Shown here piece after piece: positions 36,055-47,480 of a DNA stretch of 64,000 bases (positions within the stretch are counted from its first letter, which is position 1; each line of letters opens with the position of its first letter). Under the pieces are notes generated by a model, which searched no databases, was not told where the DNA came from, and worked only from the letters and a program-made list of their open reading frames with translations. Where the stretch lies: positions 120,601,651-120,665,650 of the forward strand of contig NW_026542595.1 of NCBI RefSeq assembly GCF_028750875.1. The letters are read 5' to 3'. This DNA is from Macrosteles quadrilineatus. Lineage: Eukaryota > Arthropoda > Insecta > Hemiptera > Cicadellidae. Position numbers and translations under genes: made by a program.

Positions 36055-36837
36055 AGTTTGTAGAAATTAGCTTTTTAATACACATTATCGTGCTGTACAA
36101 ATTTTAAAGCATGCTTTTTTATTTGTAATGATACTGGTTGACTAAACCCAAACAAAATTGAAAATAAGTCTTTTACGATATAAAAACAATCTTATAAAGA
36201 AACCCAGCAACTTGAGCAGCCTACAAATGCAAACTCCTGATCATTTTTACTGAAAGCATAATTAGTTACTAAGAAGTGTTTAAACTAATAGTTAAAATAA
36301 GTTGTACAAGAAAGTCATGTTTTGAGGAATCTCTCTCCTGACGAGGCGGACACGACGATTTTGTAAAAGGTTGACCTTTGAACTACACAGAAGTGTTTCG
36401 CTACTCACACACCCGTGGGGCAAGCAGTTTAGTCGTACAATGTCGTCTCTTGCTACAATCATAATAAATCATTGATGGCAACATCATGTTTATTGATGTT
36501 TACTGTATATTGATGAAAACAAATGTTCTACCTTAAACTGGCGTTAGTACTCTGTTTTACAAGATAGTGTAAGGTCTAAAGTACAATCTATACTACAGAC
36601 TGGCATAGCTATAATATTTGATTCTTTAGTCTATGCTTATACTTTGAAAAAAATTACCCTCCCTTTTTTAATCCTTGGGTTTACTTAAAAACAAGCTACT
36701 ATGCCTACTGCATGGTAGGGTACAGTAACCGCTCCGCTGTATCTAAAGATTCCAAGAAAAAAAGAAAGCTTGAGCTAGAGATGGTGCTAAGACCTCCTAA
36801 TAGTCTTAAATTATAAAGAAAAATGTCTTTACCTTAA

Positions 36838-37211
36838 CTAGCTGTTACCCATCAGCTTCACCCCGTTTGACTTCGTAAGTATTAATACAACTATTTATTG
36901 GTTAAGTTAAGGTGAAATAAACAAAAAAGAATACAGTAATACAAACAAATAGATCACATCTGATTTTAATAACGTAATAAATTGAAAGAATAACAAACAA
37001 ATAAGTAGAGCTGAGGTATTTTTAACAAGAGGTATGTGGAAAGTTCCCTTAGAAAGGAATTACGACCTTAAAGGGCAATTTATGAAATAATGGATCGTTT
37101 TGTGCAAGGTTTCTCGTCATGACGAACATTTTAAGTATTGTATATGGTTTATAGGAGTGTGACTTTTAGTTTTCTCAAATGTTCATGGGTACTTTGGGAT
37201 TTATATATGGA
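36838..37211 (-). mobile_element. Short Helitron, family 2, copy 1
   Basis: On the minus strand it starts TCCATATATAAATCCC after A and ends with CGGGG...CATGGG-like bases, AACAG and CTAG before T. The length is 374 bp. It is the same family as 53898-54272, sharing AAGTTCCCTTAG, GGAATTACGACCTT and TGCAAGGTTTCT on the plus strand, and differs from the GCAGCACTA-type Helitrons. No coding. Confidence 0.7.
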
Positions 37212-39789
37212 TTTATGAAGCTGATTACTTTCGAAAATAAAAATCTTAAATTTCGTACTGACTCAGGTGTTGCAGGAATATTTTCATAGAAAGAACAGTT
37301 AATTGAAATATGTTTTAATGCAACATATTTTATTTTTTGTTGACACTATCAGCCCTATGAAAAACAAAAAACTTATTGATTTGTGATCATTTATATTTTT
37401 AAGTCATATTAGAGCTATCCAAATTTCACTAAATAAATAGCTCTAATCCCATAATAAGCGATTTATTCACACAACTAGGAAACTTATGTACCCTTTACAA
37501 GATTTAACAGTGGACGTCGAAATAGCTTGAGCGTAATTTAATACAAAACCACAACATAAGGTTGTGGAAACACCACAACCCTTTGAAACATTGAGTAGGC
37601 CACCACGATAACCACAATGTTATGGTTCTTTGTAGGTAAGTGATGTTGGTTCATTCCCTCTACTGAAACCATTATGTACATCGTACATAAAAAACTGGAA
37701 TAAAATGCAAAATACTCTACAAATAGTGCACTCTCACTATGTATACTTTTCGCATAGCCGAAACTCATTTGGTTAAAGTTTATATATATTTAATATATAT
37801 TCCTTTTGTCATTTTAAACCTACTATAATATGTTTATTGATGGCTCATCTTTTGCCAGATACACCACGCACGCTACCATATTAGTATTATAATTGGCCAA
37901 TTTAGTTTAAAGTTTATTGTTTTGTGTATTTAACGACTCTTCCCAGTTATGAAGAGGATATGTAGTATGTTTTAACCGGTGACAGCTTAAAAATGAATCA
38001 TTAGGTTCGAAACCTGGGTCACTGACCTAAACCCAGAACACCAACAGTACTACAGGTATTTAACCTTTTATTTGTAAAATACGTGTCCCAGAGGTTAAAC
38101 ATGTTAAAGTATGAAAAAAATAATTGTCAAAAAACGTACACATGGATTCTAACCCGCACGCAGCTGCTGTGATAATGTCTCTAATCTCACAATTTTTGTT
38201 GCGGGAGGTTTGATACAAAATTACATAGCCTCCGATGCTATTATTTATCCAATGGCATCTTACGGCTCAATATGTGAAGACGTTTTACAATAATTATTCG
38301 TACCGTTCCTTATTTTGTCTTCTTTATTCAACGCTATTGAACAGAATAATAAAATGAATGTTTGAATTCACCTAAAACACTTCTCTATATAAGGTTATTC
38401 GTTAGGTAAATAACTTAATATTCATAATTATGTATGTTTTATACTTCGTTGTGTATTATCTAGAACACAGCTATCATACTTAATATAAGGTAAAATACAA
38501 AGTCTGTTCATGTAAAGTAGACAATTAATTCTAAAATACATTTTATATAGTTACATTATGATACAAGATTATACGAAAACGCGCAGACATAAAAGTGTAT
38601 ACTGTAGGAAACAAAGAGGATAGAGGCATTTAGGAGGTGGTAAATGTCAACATGTGTATTAATGTTGCAAGTCTAGCTTCGCCCTGGACTGTTCTGTTTG
38701 CACATAAATATCTCATTAGATTTCACCTGTAAGCCAATTCGTGGTGTTCAGTTTATAAATTAATACAAATTGTTAAAAATAAGCTTTATTTAAAAAATAA
38801 AATATAGTTTACAAAATACTAATTTTGTTGAAAAAGGAAAAGTTAAACTCAAATAAATTTGCACAATGAGAACTTAAAATCCGTCAAAATCAACAATAAA
38901 AGACCTACATTAAATATCTTCATTAAAGTTTTAACTTTGCTTCATTTTTCAAATTGATTACTATGATTAAAGACCGGTTTAATCAAAGCAAAACATTAGC
39001 TTTGTCGGCGAGCAATGTCTCGTCAAAGTGAAGTGGTCTTTATATTAATTAACTTTCTGAATTTCTAATTCACCATCCGATGAAATGTCAGCATATGAAC
39101 ACGTAAATTACATTTTAATCTTTAAATGTTACTTTATAAAGAATGCAGTAGCGTGTTTGCATTATTAAGGGCCCAGCGCTTTATTTTGTTTGTTAACGAA
39201 AACAATTCTATTAGTTGCCTAATACACCAACTAACCTCTAAATTGTAATGAATTATGAACAGAATCATATTATGTCCTAATAAAAAGGGAATTTCGGTAA
39301 TTATGTTTATTTAGTAGTAACTACTTTAGTCATTCATCAAAATGGTATTCTGATTTAGTAAGTTTTATGTTCCCTCATGACCACTCACAATGAAACTAAC
39401 TGTAAATAACCCAGACTAGCAATAAATAAAACAAATAAACAGTATCAGCAATCTGACACAAAGCTTGAAAGTATGAATGTTGTACCAGTGACAGAACTAC
39501 TTAATATTCCGTCCACCTGTACTGACAAACTCATGGAACCTTTAGAAGGTACTAAATACATTTCAGGTTTATTGAGTTATATCAGATTTCATTAATACGA
39601 ACCCAACATACCAGATTGCGTATCATAAGCCAAAGATTAGTGAAGAATTTGTGTCGAATGAGTTATGATTACTCTGTTACTTAGACTAGTTTGCCAGTTT
39701 TGAGTCAAAACCTTTAATAATTAAGAATAGCTAGGAGAATCAGTTTTGATCAATCTAAAAGCTACTTTTTTCATAATCGTATCATTAAG
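37212..39789. other. Non-coding; weak SINE-like pieces
   Basis: A block at 38605-38700 (TTTAGGAGGTGGTAAATGTC) recurs at 49240-49330. A block at 39481-39559 (CAGTGACAGAACTACTT, then TCCACCTGTACTG) recurs at 52681-52770. Both look like old interspersed repeats. A B-box-like string (GGTTCGAAACC) lies near 38006, without the rest of a tRNA. Confidence 0.4.
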
Positions 39790-40830
39790 CAGGAAACCCA
39801 CTGGTCCGACACTCTCCGACACGTCACCTTCCGTCAAGGCTCCGACACCTTCCGACAAAATTACTTTGCATTATTTTAAATGGACTGTAACCCACTAGTC
39901 AGACACGACACCTTCCGATCCGACACGTCACGACAACAATGCTCTCTGGGGCATTCTTGTCGGATGTCGGATCCGTCATTTCTCCACTCTGCGTGCACCA
40001 GGCCTAGATTTACTGTCTAGCTTTGTGTGTGATCACAATATATAGCACAATATATATCACAATATATATCACAATAATATGTGGAACGGATATGAAACAT
40101 GTGATCACAAGAGTGTGATGTGTTTGTACAATTATTGGTTACAGAGAAAATTCAAAGAATTTTTATTTTAAAATTCCCATGTTATTCTTATGAAGAATAT
40201 TATAAAATATTGCAAGTTTGCTTTCTGATGGATATATTTTGATCACACTTGGTAAATTTCTTTATTTTATACTAAGTTATTAATACTTTACTAAAAACCA
40301 CACTTTTTTACCCTCCCTGTAGCAGCAATCCTAGGTACTCATAAAACCTAATGTTAATTAAATACACTTAATAGAAAATCAATTTGGTTAAATAGAAATT
40401 TGCATAGTCGGCAGGTTTGCTGCGACGGGGTATTATTGTTTACGTGTTGTACTGTACTTTTTGCTAATTTCCCTGTAGGCCTAGTACAGTAAATGTTACC
40501 GGAATTATCAAGGTGGGTCTAGGAAGGTCATTGGCCATTGTAATCTCTCATACTAACAGAGATCGTCATAAATGTTATGGACTTTTTTCATTATTTGCTC
40601 CCTAACTACTTACTACTAACTACTAACTTCTTGCTTGTGAACAATATGTGATCACATGTTCAATCGCAACTGGCACTGTTAGATTGGTGGTGTATTTCTC
40701 GTCGGAGGCCTACTGTCGGAGACCGTCGGCCCAATGGGTTAATGCCTTAAAATTGCGGAAGGCGTCGGAAGGTGTCGGAGACTTGACGGAAGGTGTCGTG
40801 TCGGAGAGCGTCGGACTAGTGGGTTTCCTG
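39790..40830. mobile_element. TIR element with CAGGAAACCCACT ends and internal TCCGACAC repeats
   Basis: The left end CAGGAAACCCACTGGTCCGA is matched in reverse on the right by TCGGACTAGTGGGTTTCCTG. Inside each end are further inverted blocks made of short units such as TCCGACACCTTCCG and GGAAGGTGTCGGAG. The TIRs extend about 75 bp. No clear target duplication is seen. The interior contains an ATATATCACA repeat (about 40032-40080) and a truncated HINE-like copy (40121-40434). A 62-codon frame over the right TIR is repeat-derived. Confidence 0.7.
40121..40434 (+). mobile_element. HINE-like 3' half inside the TIR element
   Basis: Matches the second half of the family from TGTTTGTACAATTATTGGTT through CCATGTTATTCTTATG to GGTTTGCTGCGACGGGGTATT. 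The 5' half is missing, so the piece is truncated and older than the full copies. Confidence 0.6.
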
Positions 40831-42457
40831 CTTTAGCCTTCTGATTAATAGATGAGCACTATCCACCGAGCTCAGCTATATTTTGACGTTTAAGATTATA
40901 CGTTTAATTTACCTACTAAAATTACTTTTTATTTTAGTTCTAACATTAATAGAATATTGTGTTATTTAGAATGATTTTTTTACAGCTACAGAGCACAGTT
41001 CAAGGTCAACAGACTGAAATAGTGAAGGTTCCGATGACAAAAGGACACATGATCAGTGGACAACCGTGTTTAGCCAATGAAAGTATTCACCAACCGCGTG
41101 GTTTTCTCTCAGTTGAATGTTTGCAGTTCTTTTAGCTTTCAAGAAAAATTTAAATTTACTCTAGGTGACGTTGGATGAATAGAAACACGAATGGATTGTT
41201 AATTACAAAACAAGAACGATAGAGTAGAAAACACCTGTGCAAATCATATTAACGAATAACTTTGTAACCACTCAAGCTTTCTAAAAGATTACTTCTTTAT
41301 AAGAAAAAAATACTATCAAAGCTTCTAGATTTGAACCTGGAGTGAAAGATTTTTATTATGAACCGGATCACTAAAGTCGTTATCTTTACCAATTACAGAT
41401 TGCTAATAATTTTAATGTAGTTATGTAGTTAGGAAATCATTAAATGTTTACAATAGCAAACTACACTAGACAACTAGACAATAGAGAACTAGCACAAGTA
41501 AAGGTTTGTAATCAAGTTGCAAATCCTACATGTAACTTTACCCACTGACAGGCAGTCTACAAACTTTTGGTCCGTAGATCCAGTGAGAAGCTTTGTACGT
41601 GAGTTGAAGCCCAAATTACGTTGGAATTATTATCAAAGCTCTACGAAAACTCCCATCCCTTGGTCATTCTAAGGGTTATAATTTTAAGGCTTAATGATCA
41701 ATTATTCTGCATTCACAAGCTTGTCCTAAGTAATTAAAGAATCATAACACTATAATTTAGGCTACAGCAATAATATTTTTGTTTTTAGAAAGGTAAGAAA
41801 AAACCTCATATGTATTGAAATGTTTTTTTTTGTTTTGTCACCTTCAAAGTTTGTTATGAAAATAGGTTGTCAACGCTAAATGATTGTAAGGTCTGGTTTT
41901 AATATTTATAATTAATTTTAAATGTTAAATAAATAGTTTACCCTAAAGAATACTCGCACCAAAGCAAATCATTGTATTCTCAATTTATATCAAAAATTTT
42001 GAAGGGAGAATATTGAAAAATATCATGTGGACTGAAACAAACGACACAATCACTCGCTTGAATCAGCCATTGGATACTTCACATGACAAATTAAGGTCAT
42101 TTGTTCTTCGTCTACCTTTTCTGCAGAACTTTACAATGCAAACATTATAACCTATGGTAAATTTTAAAATGTAAAACTACAATTCAATAATATTTATTGG
42201 AATAAACTGAAACTGTGCCTACTTTAAAGCAGTTAAAAAGCCACAGAATTCGAATTATGGTTGAGTAAAAGTTTATAACCCTAATTGGTGACTCGAATCT
42301 CCTGTGTTTTCATTAAAACAATATGTATATAAATCTATCAAACACATCTTCCAAACACCTAACCAGCCCCTGCGTGCGTCCTCAAGTTTTGACTAAAGAC
42401 GATTCGAATGCAATTTTCTTTCCGGCCATCGCAAAGGGCTGAATGTTCACTGTTTAT

Positions 42458-42458
<1 letters not shown>
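40831..42458. other. Non-coding, nothing assigned
   Basis: AT-rich. No recognisable gene or repeat. Confidence 0.45.

Positions 42459-42508
<50 letters not shown>
42459..42508 (-). repeat. ATT/TAA microsatellite tail of the LINE
   Basis: About sixteen tandem trinucleotides directly after the element's AATAAA. Several LINE groups end in such a tail, used during target-primed reverse transcription. Confidence 0.8.
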
Positions 42509-42689
42509 TCTTTATTGCCGTGAAACAAATATAAAATTGCATGGCATCCGTCAACATTTAATACAGGCATAACAAGCGGCAAAACAAATAAATACAACAT
42601 CATAAAACAATTAATAATACAAATGATTAAAAAATTACACAGAACTTGTCATTTGATTGATTGAAAACCTCAGAGCAGCCGAACACCAT

Positions 42690-45554
42690 CTACTCATTTG
42701 TGTCAAAAAACTCACCCACAGTGTAATATTCTTTATTAATCAGATATCTTTTCAAAATCCGTTTGAACCGTTTTTCGTTCCTTTCTTTCCTTATCTGTTC
42801 AGGAAGACTATTCAAAAATCTCACCCCCGTCTGAGAGGGCAAGCTTGAGGCTGCACGGGACCTGTTTTGGGCCAACCTATATTGTTCTCTGCCTCTAGTT
42901 GAATAGGAGTGAATGTCCTGACCTTGTGTTAGGCTGCATTTAAATTTGGAAAACGTGGCAGCTTCCAAGATGTACAGAGAGGCAAGAGTAAGCAGGCCTA
43001 GCTCCCTGAAGACGGTCCTACAAGACTCTCTCACCTGTAGTTTAGCCACTATTCTGAGTGCTCTCTTTTGAAGACGGAACAACCTGTGGAAGTCCGCTTC
43101 TGCACATCCACCCCAAATTGCAATTCCATAAGAAAGATGGGGGTAAATAAGGCCAAAGTAGGCCATTAGCAAGACATTTTCTGGACAAAATTTTGAGAGG
43201 ACTCTTAAGGCAAAACAGCCTGAAGATACCCTCGTGCAGACGTTGTCAAGGTGGTTACTCCAAGTGAGCCCCCGGTCAATGGTGATGCCCAGAAACTTAA
43301 AAGAATTTACTTGTTCAATTTGTGAGTCATCAATCATGACCGTTACAGTCTCACTTGGTTCACCGTGCCTGTAAAAACGGATGAAATTTGTTTTTTGAGA
43401 ATTTATTTTCAAATTGATGTTTTCAAAAAATTGAACACATGAATTTAGATCTACAAAAGTTTTGATTTCTAGATTTGGAAGATTGTTGGCACTGCAACAG
43501 AGAGTCGTATCATCAGCATACTGAACCAATTCGCTAGATCCAGATGCTGAAGACAGATCGTTAACGTAAATTAAAAATAAAATTGGACCAAGAATGGATC
43601 CCTGCGGGACTCCATACTTTAACAGAGCTGGTTTGGAAAGATGATTTGAGACCTGCACCTGTTGAGTTCTGTTTGAAAGGTAAGATTTTATCCAATGCAA
43701 CGGAACACCTCGAACACCGTAGTGTTCTAATTTTGACAGGAGGATACTGTGGTCGACGCAGTCAAAAGCCTTGGTAAGATCTAGAAAGACACTGAGTGTC
43801 GGGTGATGCTTGTCCAGATTCTCAATTACCTTACTGACAAGGCTATGCACTGCATCCACTGAACATTTCCCCCTTCTGAACCCAAATTGATCAAATGAAA
43901 AAATGTTGTGATGATTGAGGAATGCTAACAACTGAATCAAGAACAGTTTTTCAAAGATTTTGCTAAACACAGGCAAGAGAGAGATAGGACGGTAGTTGTT
44001 GGCATTGAGTGGGTCCCCCTTTTTAAAGATTGGAATAATTTTTGCCCTTTTCAGATCTTCAGGGAAACACCCACTCTTGAAAGATGCATTGACTGCTTCC
44101 GTCAATGGACGTAATATATGCTCAGACAGTTGCTTGAGAAGCCACACAGACATGCCATCGACATCTGTTGATCTCTTCGACGGTAGTTGATTTATGACAG
44201 TTGCAACTTCCTCCTCTGTTACGGGGAAAAGTCCCATAGACATAATGGGACTATCACCTATCACTGGCTGCATATTTCCCAAGGATGTCACATTTGAAAT
44301 TGCTACTTGGGAAAAATAATCATTAAGGTAGTTTGCCACATTCGAAGGTTCTGTGACTACCCCACTGTTTATTCTTACATGAATAGGTTTTTCAGTTTTC
44401 TGGCCTTTTATATTGTTGATCACACCCCATGCTGATTTTGAGATATTGTCACTATCTTTTAATTTTTTTCTAATTTCATAGGATTTCGCTGCTCTAATTA
44501 GTTTTCTGTAAATTCTTTTGTAATTTTTAAAAAATAATTTGAAATTTGCATCACTTGTTGCTTTAGCCGTAATATAGTGTTGCTTTAGTTTTTCTCTAGA
44601 TACCAAAATACCTTTAGTTATCCAAGAAACATTTTGAGATTTTATTTTTATTTTCATCTTTCTTTTTGGACAGTTTGAGTCAAGGTGATATCTAAAGCTG
44701 TACATGAAATGTTGAAAAACATCAGTTGATTTGGTTTGTGATAAATATTTCCATTGCTCATTTTTTAAACAGGCTTTAAATGATTTAATTGTTGAGGGGT
44801 TGACAGTCCTTCCCTCATAAACCGAGGAGGGAGTAGTTGCTGGAGAACAATCATTGATATATATATGCTGCGCATCATGGTCTGAGATGGCTGTAGTAAC
44901 AACTGATGTTACCAAATTTTCACAGTTTGAAATTACATTGTCAATGGCACTAGACGAGGTTGCAGTTACACGTGTGGGTGAGTTTATGCGCCATTGCAAA
45001 CCAAAATACCCTAAAAGGTCTCTCAGCTGTTTAGTCTCAGGAAGAGAGGCGTCTAGTACATTGATATTGAAGTCACCAGCAACTACGAATTGACTACTCC
45101 TTGAGCTTAAGTCGCTCAGCAAAATCTCAAAATTTCGAAAAAAAGCATTTAAAAGACCATCAGGTGACCTATATAGACCTATGATGATTATAGGGCTTTG
45201 ATTTGACATTGTTACTTTCACTACAGCAACTTCGAAGTCTTTGTCTGTGGTATTCGGAACAGAAAATGGCGCATAGACTATGTGAGACCTAACAAATATT
45301 GCGACGCCACCACCTTGAAACCTCGACCTGACAAAAGAATTAGACATTTCAAAATTTTTTACATGAAAATACTGTATATTTGCAGACTTGAAATGATGCT
45401 CAGTAGCAACAAACACATCTGGCTGAAGCTCCTCACACAGAAGCTCCAATTGGAGAAGTTTGTTTGTTGCACACTGAACATTTTGATGCACTATTGATAA
45501 TTTAGTACCTAATTCGGGGCTACAAGGGCGGCGCCGGTCGATGTTAGTGAACAA
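42690..45554 (-). CDS. LINE ORF2: endonuclease and reverse transcriptase
   Basis: 954 residues. It nicks target DNA and copies the element RNA at the nick. An apurinic-type endonuclease fills residues 18-230: HQN at 23-25, TEH at 51-53, GDFN at 160-163 and SDHD at 224-227. The reverse transcriptase lies at about 480-770: FKKGD at 510-514, NYRPISLL at 520-527, QFGFR at 556-560, DLTKAFDCVDH at 592-602, GVPQGSILGP at 648-657, the catalytic YADD at 679-682 and FLGITID at 754-760. The C-terminal 190 residues are basic, with no zinc-knuckle or RNase H motif seen. The start overlaps the end of ORF1 by 46 nt in another frame, so translation probably depends on reinitiation or frameshifting. All catalytic residues seen are intact. 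Confidence 0.93.
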   Translation of the reverse strand: MFTNIDRRRPCSPELGTKLSIVHQNVQCATNKLLQLELLCEELQPDVFVATEHHFKSANIQYFHVKNFEMSNSFVRSRFQGGGVAIFVRSHIVYAPFSVPNTTDKDFEVAVVKVTMSNQSPIIIIGLYRSPDGLLNAFFRNFEILLSDLSSRSSQFVVAGDFNINVLDASLPETKQLRDLLGYFGLQWRINSPTRVTATSSSAIDNVISNCENLVTSVVTTAISDHDAQHIYINDCSPATTPSSVYEGRTVNPSTIKSFKACLKNEQWKYLSQTKSTDVFQHFMYSFRYHLDSNCPKRKMKIKIKSQNVSWITKGILVSREKLKQHYITAKATSDANFKLFFKNYKRIYRKLIRAAKSYEIRKKLKDSDNISKSAWGVINNIKGQKTEKPIHVRINSGVVTEPSNVANYLNDYFSQVAISNVTSLGNMQPVIGDSPIMSMGLFPVTEEEVATVINQLPSKRSTDVDGMSVWLLKQLSEHILRPLTEAVNASFKSGCFPEDLKRAKIIPIFKKGDPLNANNYRPISLLPVFSKIFEKLFLIQLLAFLNHHNIFSFDQFGFRRGKCSVDAVHSLVSKVIENLDKHHPTLSVFLDLTKAFDCVDHSILLSKLEHYGVRGVPLHWIKSYLSNRTQQVQVSNHLSKPALLKYGVPQGSILGPILFLIYVNDLSSASGSSELVQYADDTTLCCSANNLPNLEIKTFVDLNSCVQFFENINLKINSQKTNFIRFYRHGEPSETVTVMIDDSQIEQVNSFKFLGITIDRGLTWSNHLDNVCTRVSSGCFALRVLSKFCPENVLLMAYFGLIYPHLSYGIAIWGGCAEADFHRLFRLQKRALRIVAKLQVRESCRTVFRELGLLTLASLYILEAATFSKFKCSLTQGQDIHSYSTRGREQYRLAQNRSRAASSLPSQTGVRFLNSLPEQIRKERNEKRFKRILKRYLINKEYYTVGEFFDTNE

Positions 45555-47212
45555 CTGCTCTGAGATTGACTCGGAATTCCTAAAAAAAGAGTGTGAGTGG
45601 AATTAGATACTACGTTACATACAGGTTTATAACTTTGTGAAAGAGGTTCTGAATTTGGTAAATTTAAATTATTTGGTTGGAGGTCTGGAGTCAGTAGTGG
45701 AAAGTCTTGCAGACAGTTGAGTTTTGGTGGTGGTAGTGATGGTGAAGAAGGTGATAGGAGCTGTACCTGGTGAGTGTTAGAGATGGATGGTAGTGGCGTG
45801 GACTGCTTGAGAGGAGCATGATGTCGCTGATGGACCGGAGGACTGCGTAGATGGGGCACTGCAGGAGGAGATGTATTCTTTGGCATCTCTTGTTGCGAGG
45901 TGACTGTTAATGATGTTGAGTCTGTTGTAGCCTGTCTGATTAGTCTGGTTAACTGATCTGCCAGTAGCTGTTTGCCCCTTCTGTTGTAGTGTAGACCATG
46001 TCTTGTGAAGTGTGATCTGTTGAGTACTGCATTGACATCTACATAAGAGAGGTTGGCCTGTCCTTTGTAGTCCTGTATCCTGTGAGATATGTTCCAGTTT
46101 GCATAATAAATGTTGTTGTTGATTGAAGGAGTATCGTAGCGATAAGGTATGCTATTAATAATAATATTAGATGTCAAGTTAACGGAAAGAAGAGATTGAA
46201 CACCTTGGGTAACAGTTAGTTGTGAAGGCTCATTTTGATGTAGATCATTTGACCCTGCTAACACAATGACAAAATCCTCCTTGCCGAAATTGTTGATCAT
46301 ACTCATCCCATCTCGAACAACATGTTTAAGTTTAGCTCCGGGCTTGGTGTAGACAAAAATGTCGAAATCTTCCTCTAAATCTTTCAGATACTTTCCGAAA
46401 TCCTTGCCTTGACTGTCAGCTAATAAAGTAAGGCGCCTTTTATTCCTTGGAAAATCAGAAGATCGATTTAGCTGTTTTTTATTAGACTTTGTAGATGTAG
46501 TAGATGTAGTTGAAGGAGGTTCGGCTGATTTGTGAGCTTGAGCCTGAACCTCGACTCTTACGCCATCACAAGGTGGTACACACATTTCTTCAGCAAGAGC
46601 GGAGAATCTGTTTGTGGTAATAATTGGTCGTACATCTTGATGATTTACTATAGTTTTTTTAACTGTGTTATTTGGAAGTGCAAACTCTGTATTCCCAGGA
46701 ATTGATCTACTCTTATCCATTCCTTGATACAGAGAGTTACTCTCACATTGTAATATATTGATGACTGCATCTTTATCCTTTAAGTCTGCATGCATCTTTA
46801 ACTGAACTTGTTTCAGGTTTTCAATTTGAAGTTTTAATAATTTTATATCTTCTTCTGCCTTTTCTTCAAAGTGCAATGAAACTTCAAAATTTTCCCTTCT
46901 CTGAGCTTTTTCTTTTTCCAGTAGCTTTTCTAACGTTTTATTTTCCTCAGTTAGATCATAAATATGTTTCTTCAAATCGTTATTTACTGTAGTTGATGCA
47001 TCCAATCTATTCAAAGTATTCGTTATATCTGGTATTAAATCCACTATAGCTTCATTACCATACTTTTCTGCTACAACTGAAAGAGTCCCACGAATATTTA
47101 TGGCAAGACCCACCACATCATCATTTACCAATTCACCTCTTAGGTTTTCAAGACCATTTTCAGCTTCGCGTAATAAATTCTCTCGACCACGACGAGTAAT
47201 TGGCTTGGACAT
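45509..47212 (-). CDS. LINE ORF1: coiled coil plus SGNH-esterase-like domain
   Basis: 567 residues. A long heptad-rich coiled coil spans about 75-165 (LEKLLEKEKAQRRE and onward). A Thr/Ser linker leads to an SGNH-hydrolase-like domain at about 258-428. Visible blocks are LLADSQGKDF with the candidate nucleophile Ser267, VLAGSNDL with Gly320, Asn322 and Asp323, and RHGLHYNRRGK with the catalytic-type His408. The usual Asp of the last block appears replaced by His405, so enzymatic activity is doubtful. The C-terminal 130 residues are Pro/Ser/His-rich and look disordered. In CR1/L2 LINEs such ORF1 proteins coat the RNA. It lacks the RRM domain of L1 ORF1. The ATG at 47212 begins MSKPITRRGR. Confidence 0.85.
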   Translation of the reverse strand: MSKPITRRGRENLLREAENGLENLRGELVNDDVVGLAINIRGTLSVVAEKYGNEAIVDLIPDITNTLNRLDASTTVNNDLKKHIYDLTEENKTLEKLLEKEKAQRRENFEVSLHFEEKAEEDIKLLKLQIENLKQVQLKMHADLKDKDAVINILQCESNSLYQGMDKSRSIPGNTEFALPNNTVKKTIVNHQDVRPIITTNRFSALAEEMCVPPCDGVRVEVQAQAHKSAEPPSTTSTTSTKSNKKQLNRSSDFPRNKRRLTLLADSQGKDFGKYLKDLEEDFDIFVYTKPGAKLKHVVRDGMSMINNFGKEDFVIVLAGSNDLHQNEPSQLTVTQGVQSLLSVNLTSNIIINSIPYRYDTPSINNNIYYANWNISHRIQDYKGQANLSYVDVNAVLNRSHFTRHGLHYNRRGKQLLADQLTRLIRQATTDSTSLTVTSQQEMPKNTSPPAVPHLRSPPVHQRHHAPLKQSTPLPSISNTHQVQLLSPSSPSLPPPKLNCLQDFPLLTPDLQPNNLNLPNSEPLSQSYKPVCNVVSNSTHTLFLGIPSQSQSSCSLTSTGAALVAPN

Positions 47213-47480
47213 ATTTTACTCCCTTCAATACTCTCAATGCAAGCTATCAGTACAGCACTGTCATGCGGGTTAGTCTACTCTTGCGTTGAAGGCATCACCA
47301 GCCGTGACCTAGTTGCGGTGGTTGCTCGTAGATAGCGTGGGCTGGCGCGTATTGCAATTGTAGATGTCCCACGCAATTTCCCCCTGGTCAGTCCTTTCCC
47401 AACGTGGGTTGCAATCCTGCAATCTCAGTGCGCATGCGCGTACTTTCAAGCGTGACTTAACGAGCGTGTCTTTATAAACC
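47213..47480 (-). promoter_or_regulatory. LINE 5' UTR with probable internal promoter
   Basis: GC- and CpG-richer than its surroundings (for example GTGCGCATGCGCGTAC near 47430) and directly upstream of ORF1. LINEs usually carry an internal promoter here. The position is inferred from composition, with no motif proven. Confidence 0.45.

Larger units (their letters stand above)
42459..47480 (-). mobile_element. Near full-length non-LTR retrotransposon (LINE, CR1/L2-like)
   Basis: Minus-strand element of about 5 kb. It has a GC-rich 5' UTR (about 47213-47480), ORF1 (45509-47212), ORF2 (42690-45554), a short 3' UTR with AATAAA (42511-42516 in complement) and an ATT microsatellite tail (about 42459-42508). 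A tandem short-repeat tail instead of poly(A) and an esterase-bearing ORF1 are known for CR1/L2-group LINEs. Both frames are open, so the copy may be young. The 5' limit is inferred only from the change in base composition, and no target duplication was identified. Confidence 0.8.

Noticed and set aside
37945..38050. tRNA gene suggested by GGTTCGAAACC
   Set aside because: No A box at the right spacing and no acceptor stem.
42657..45497. Plus-strand frames of 63-79 codons opposite the LINE
   Set aside because: Shadows of the long minus-strand reverse-transcriptase frame.
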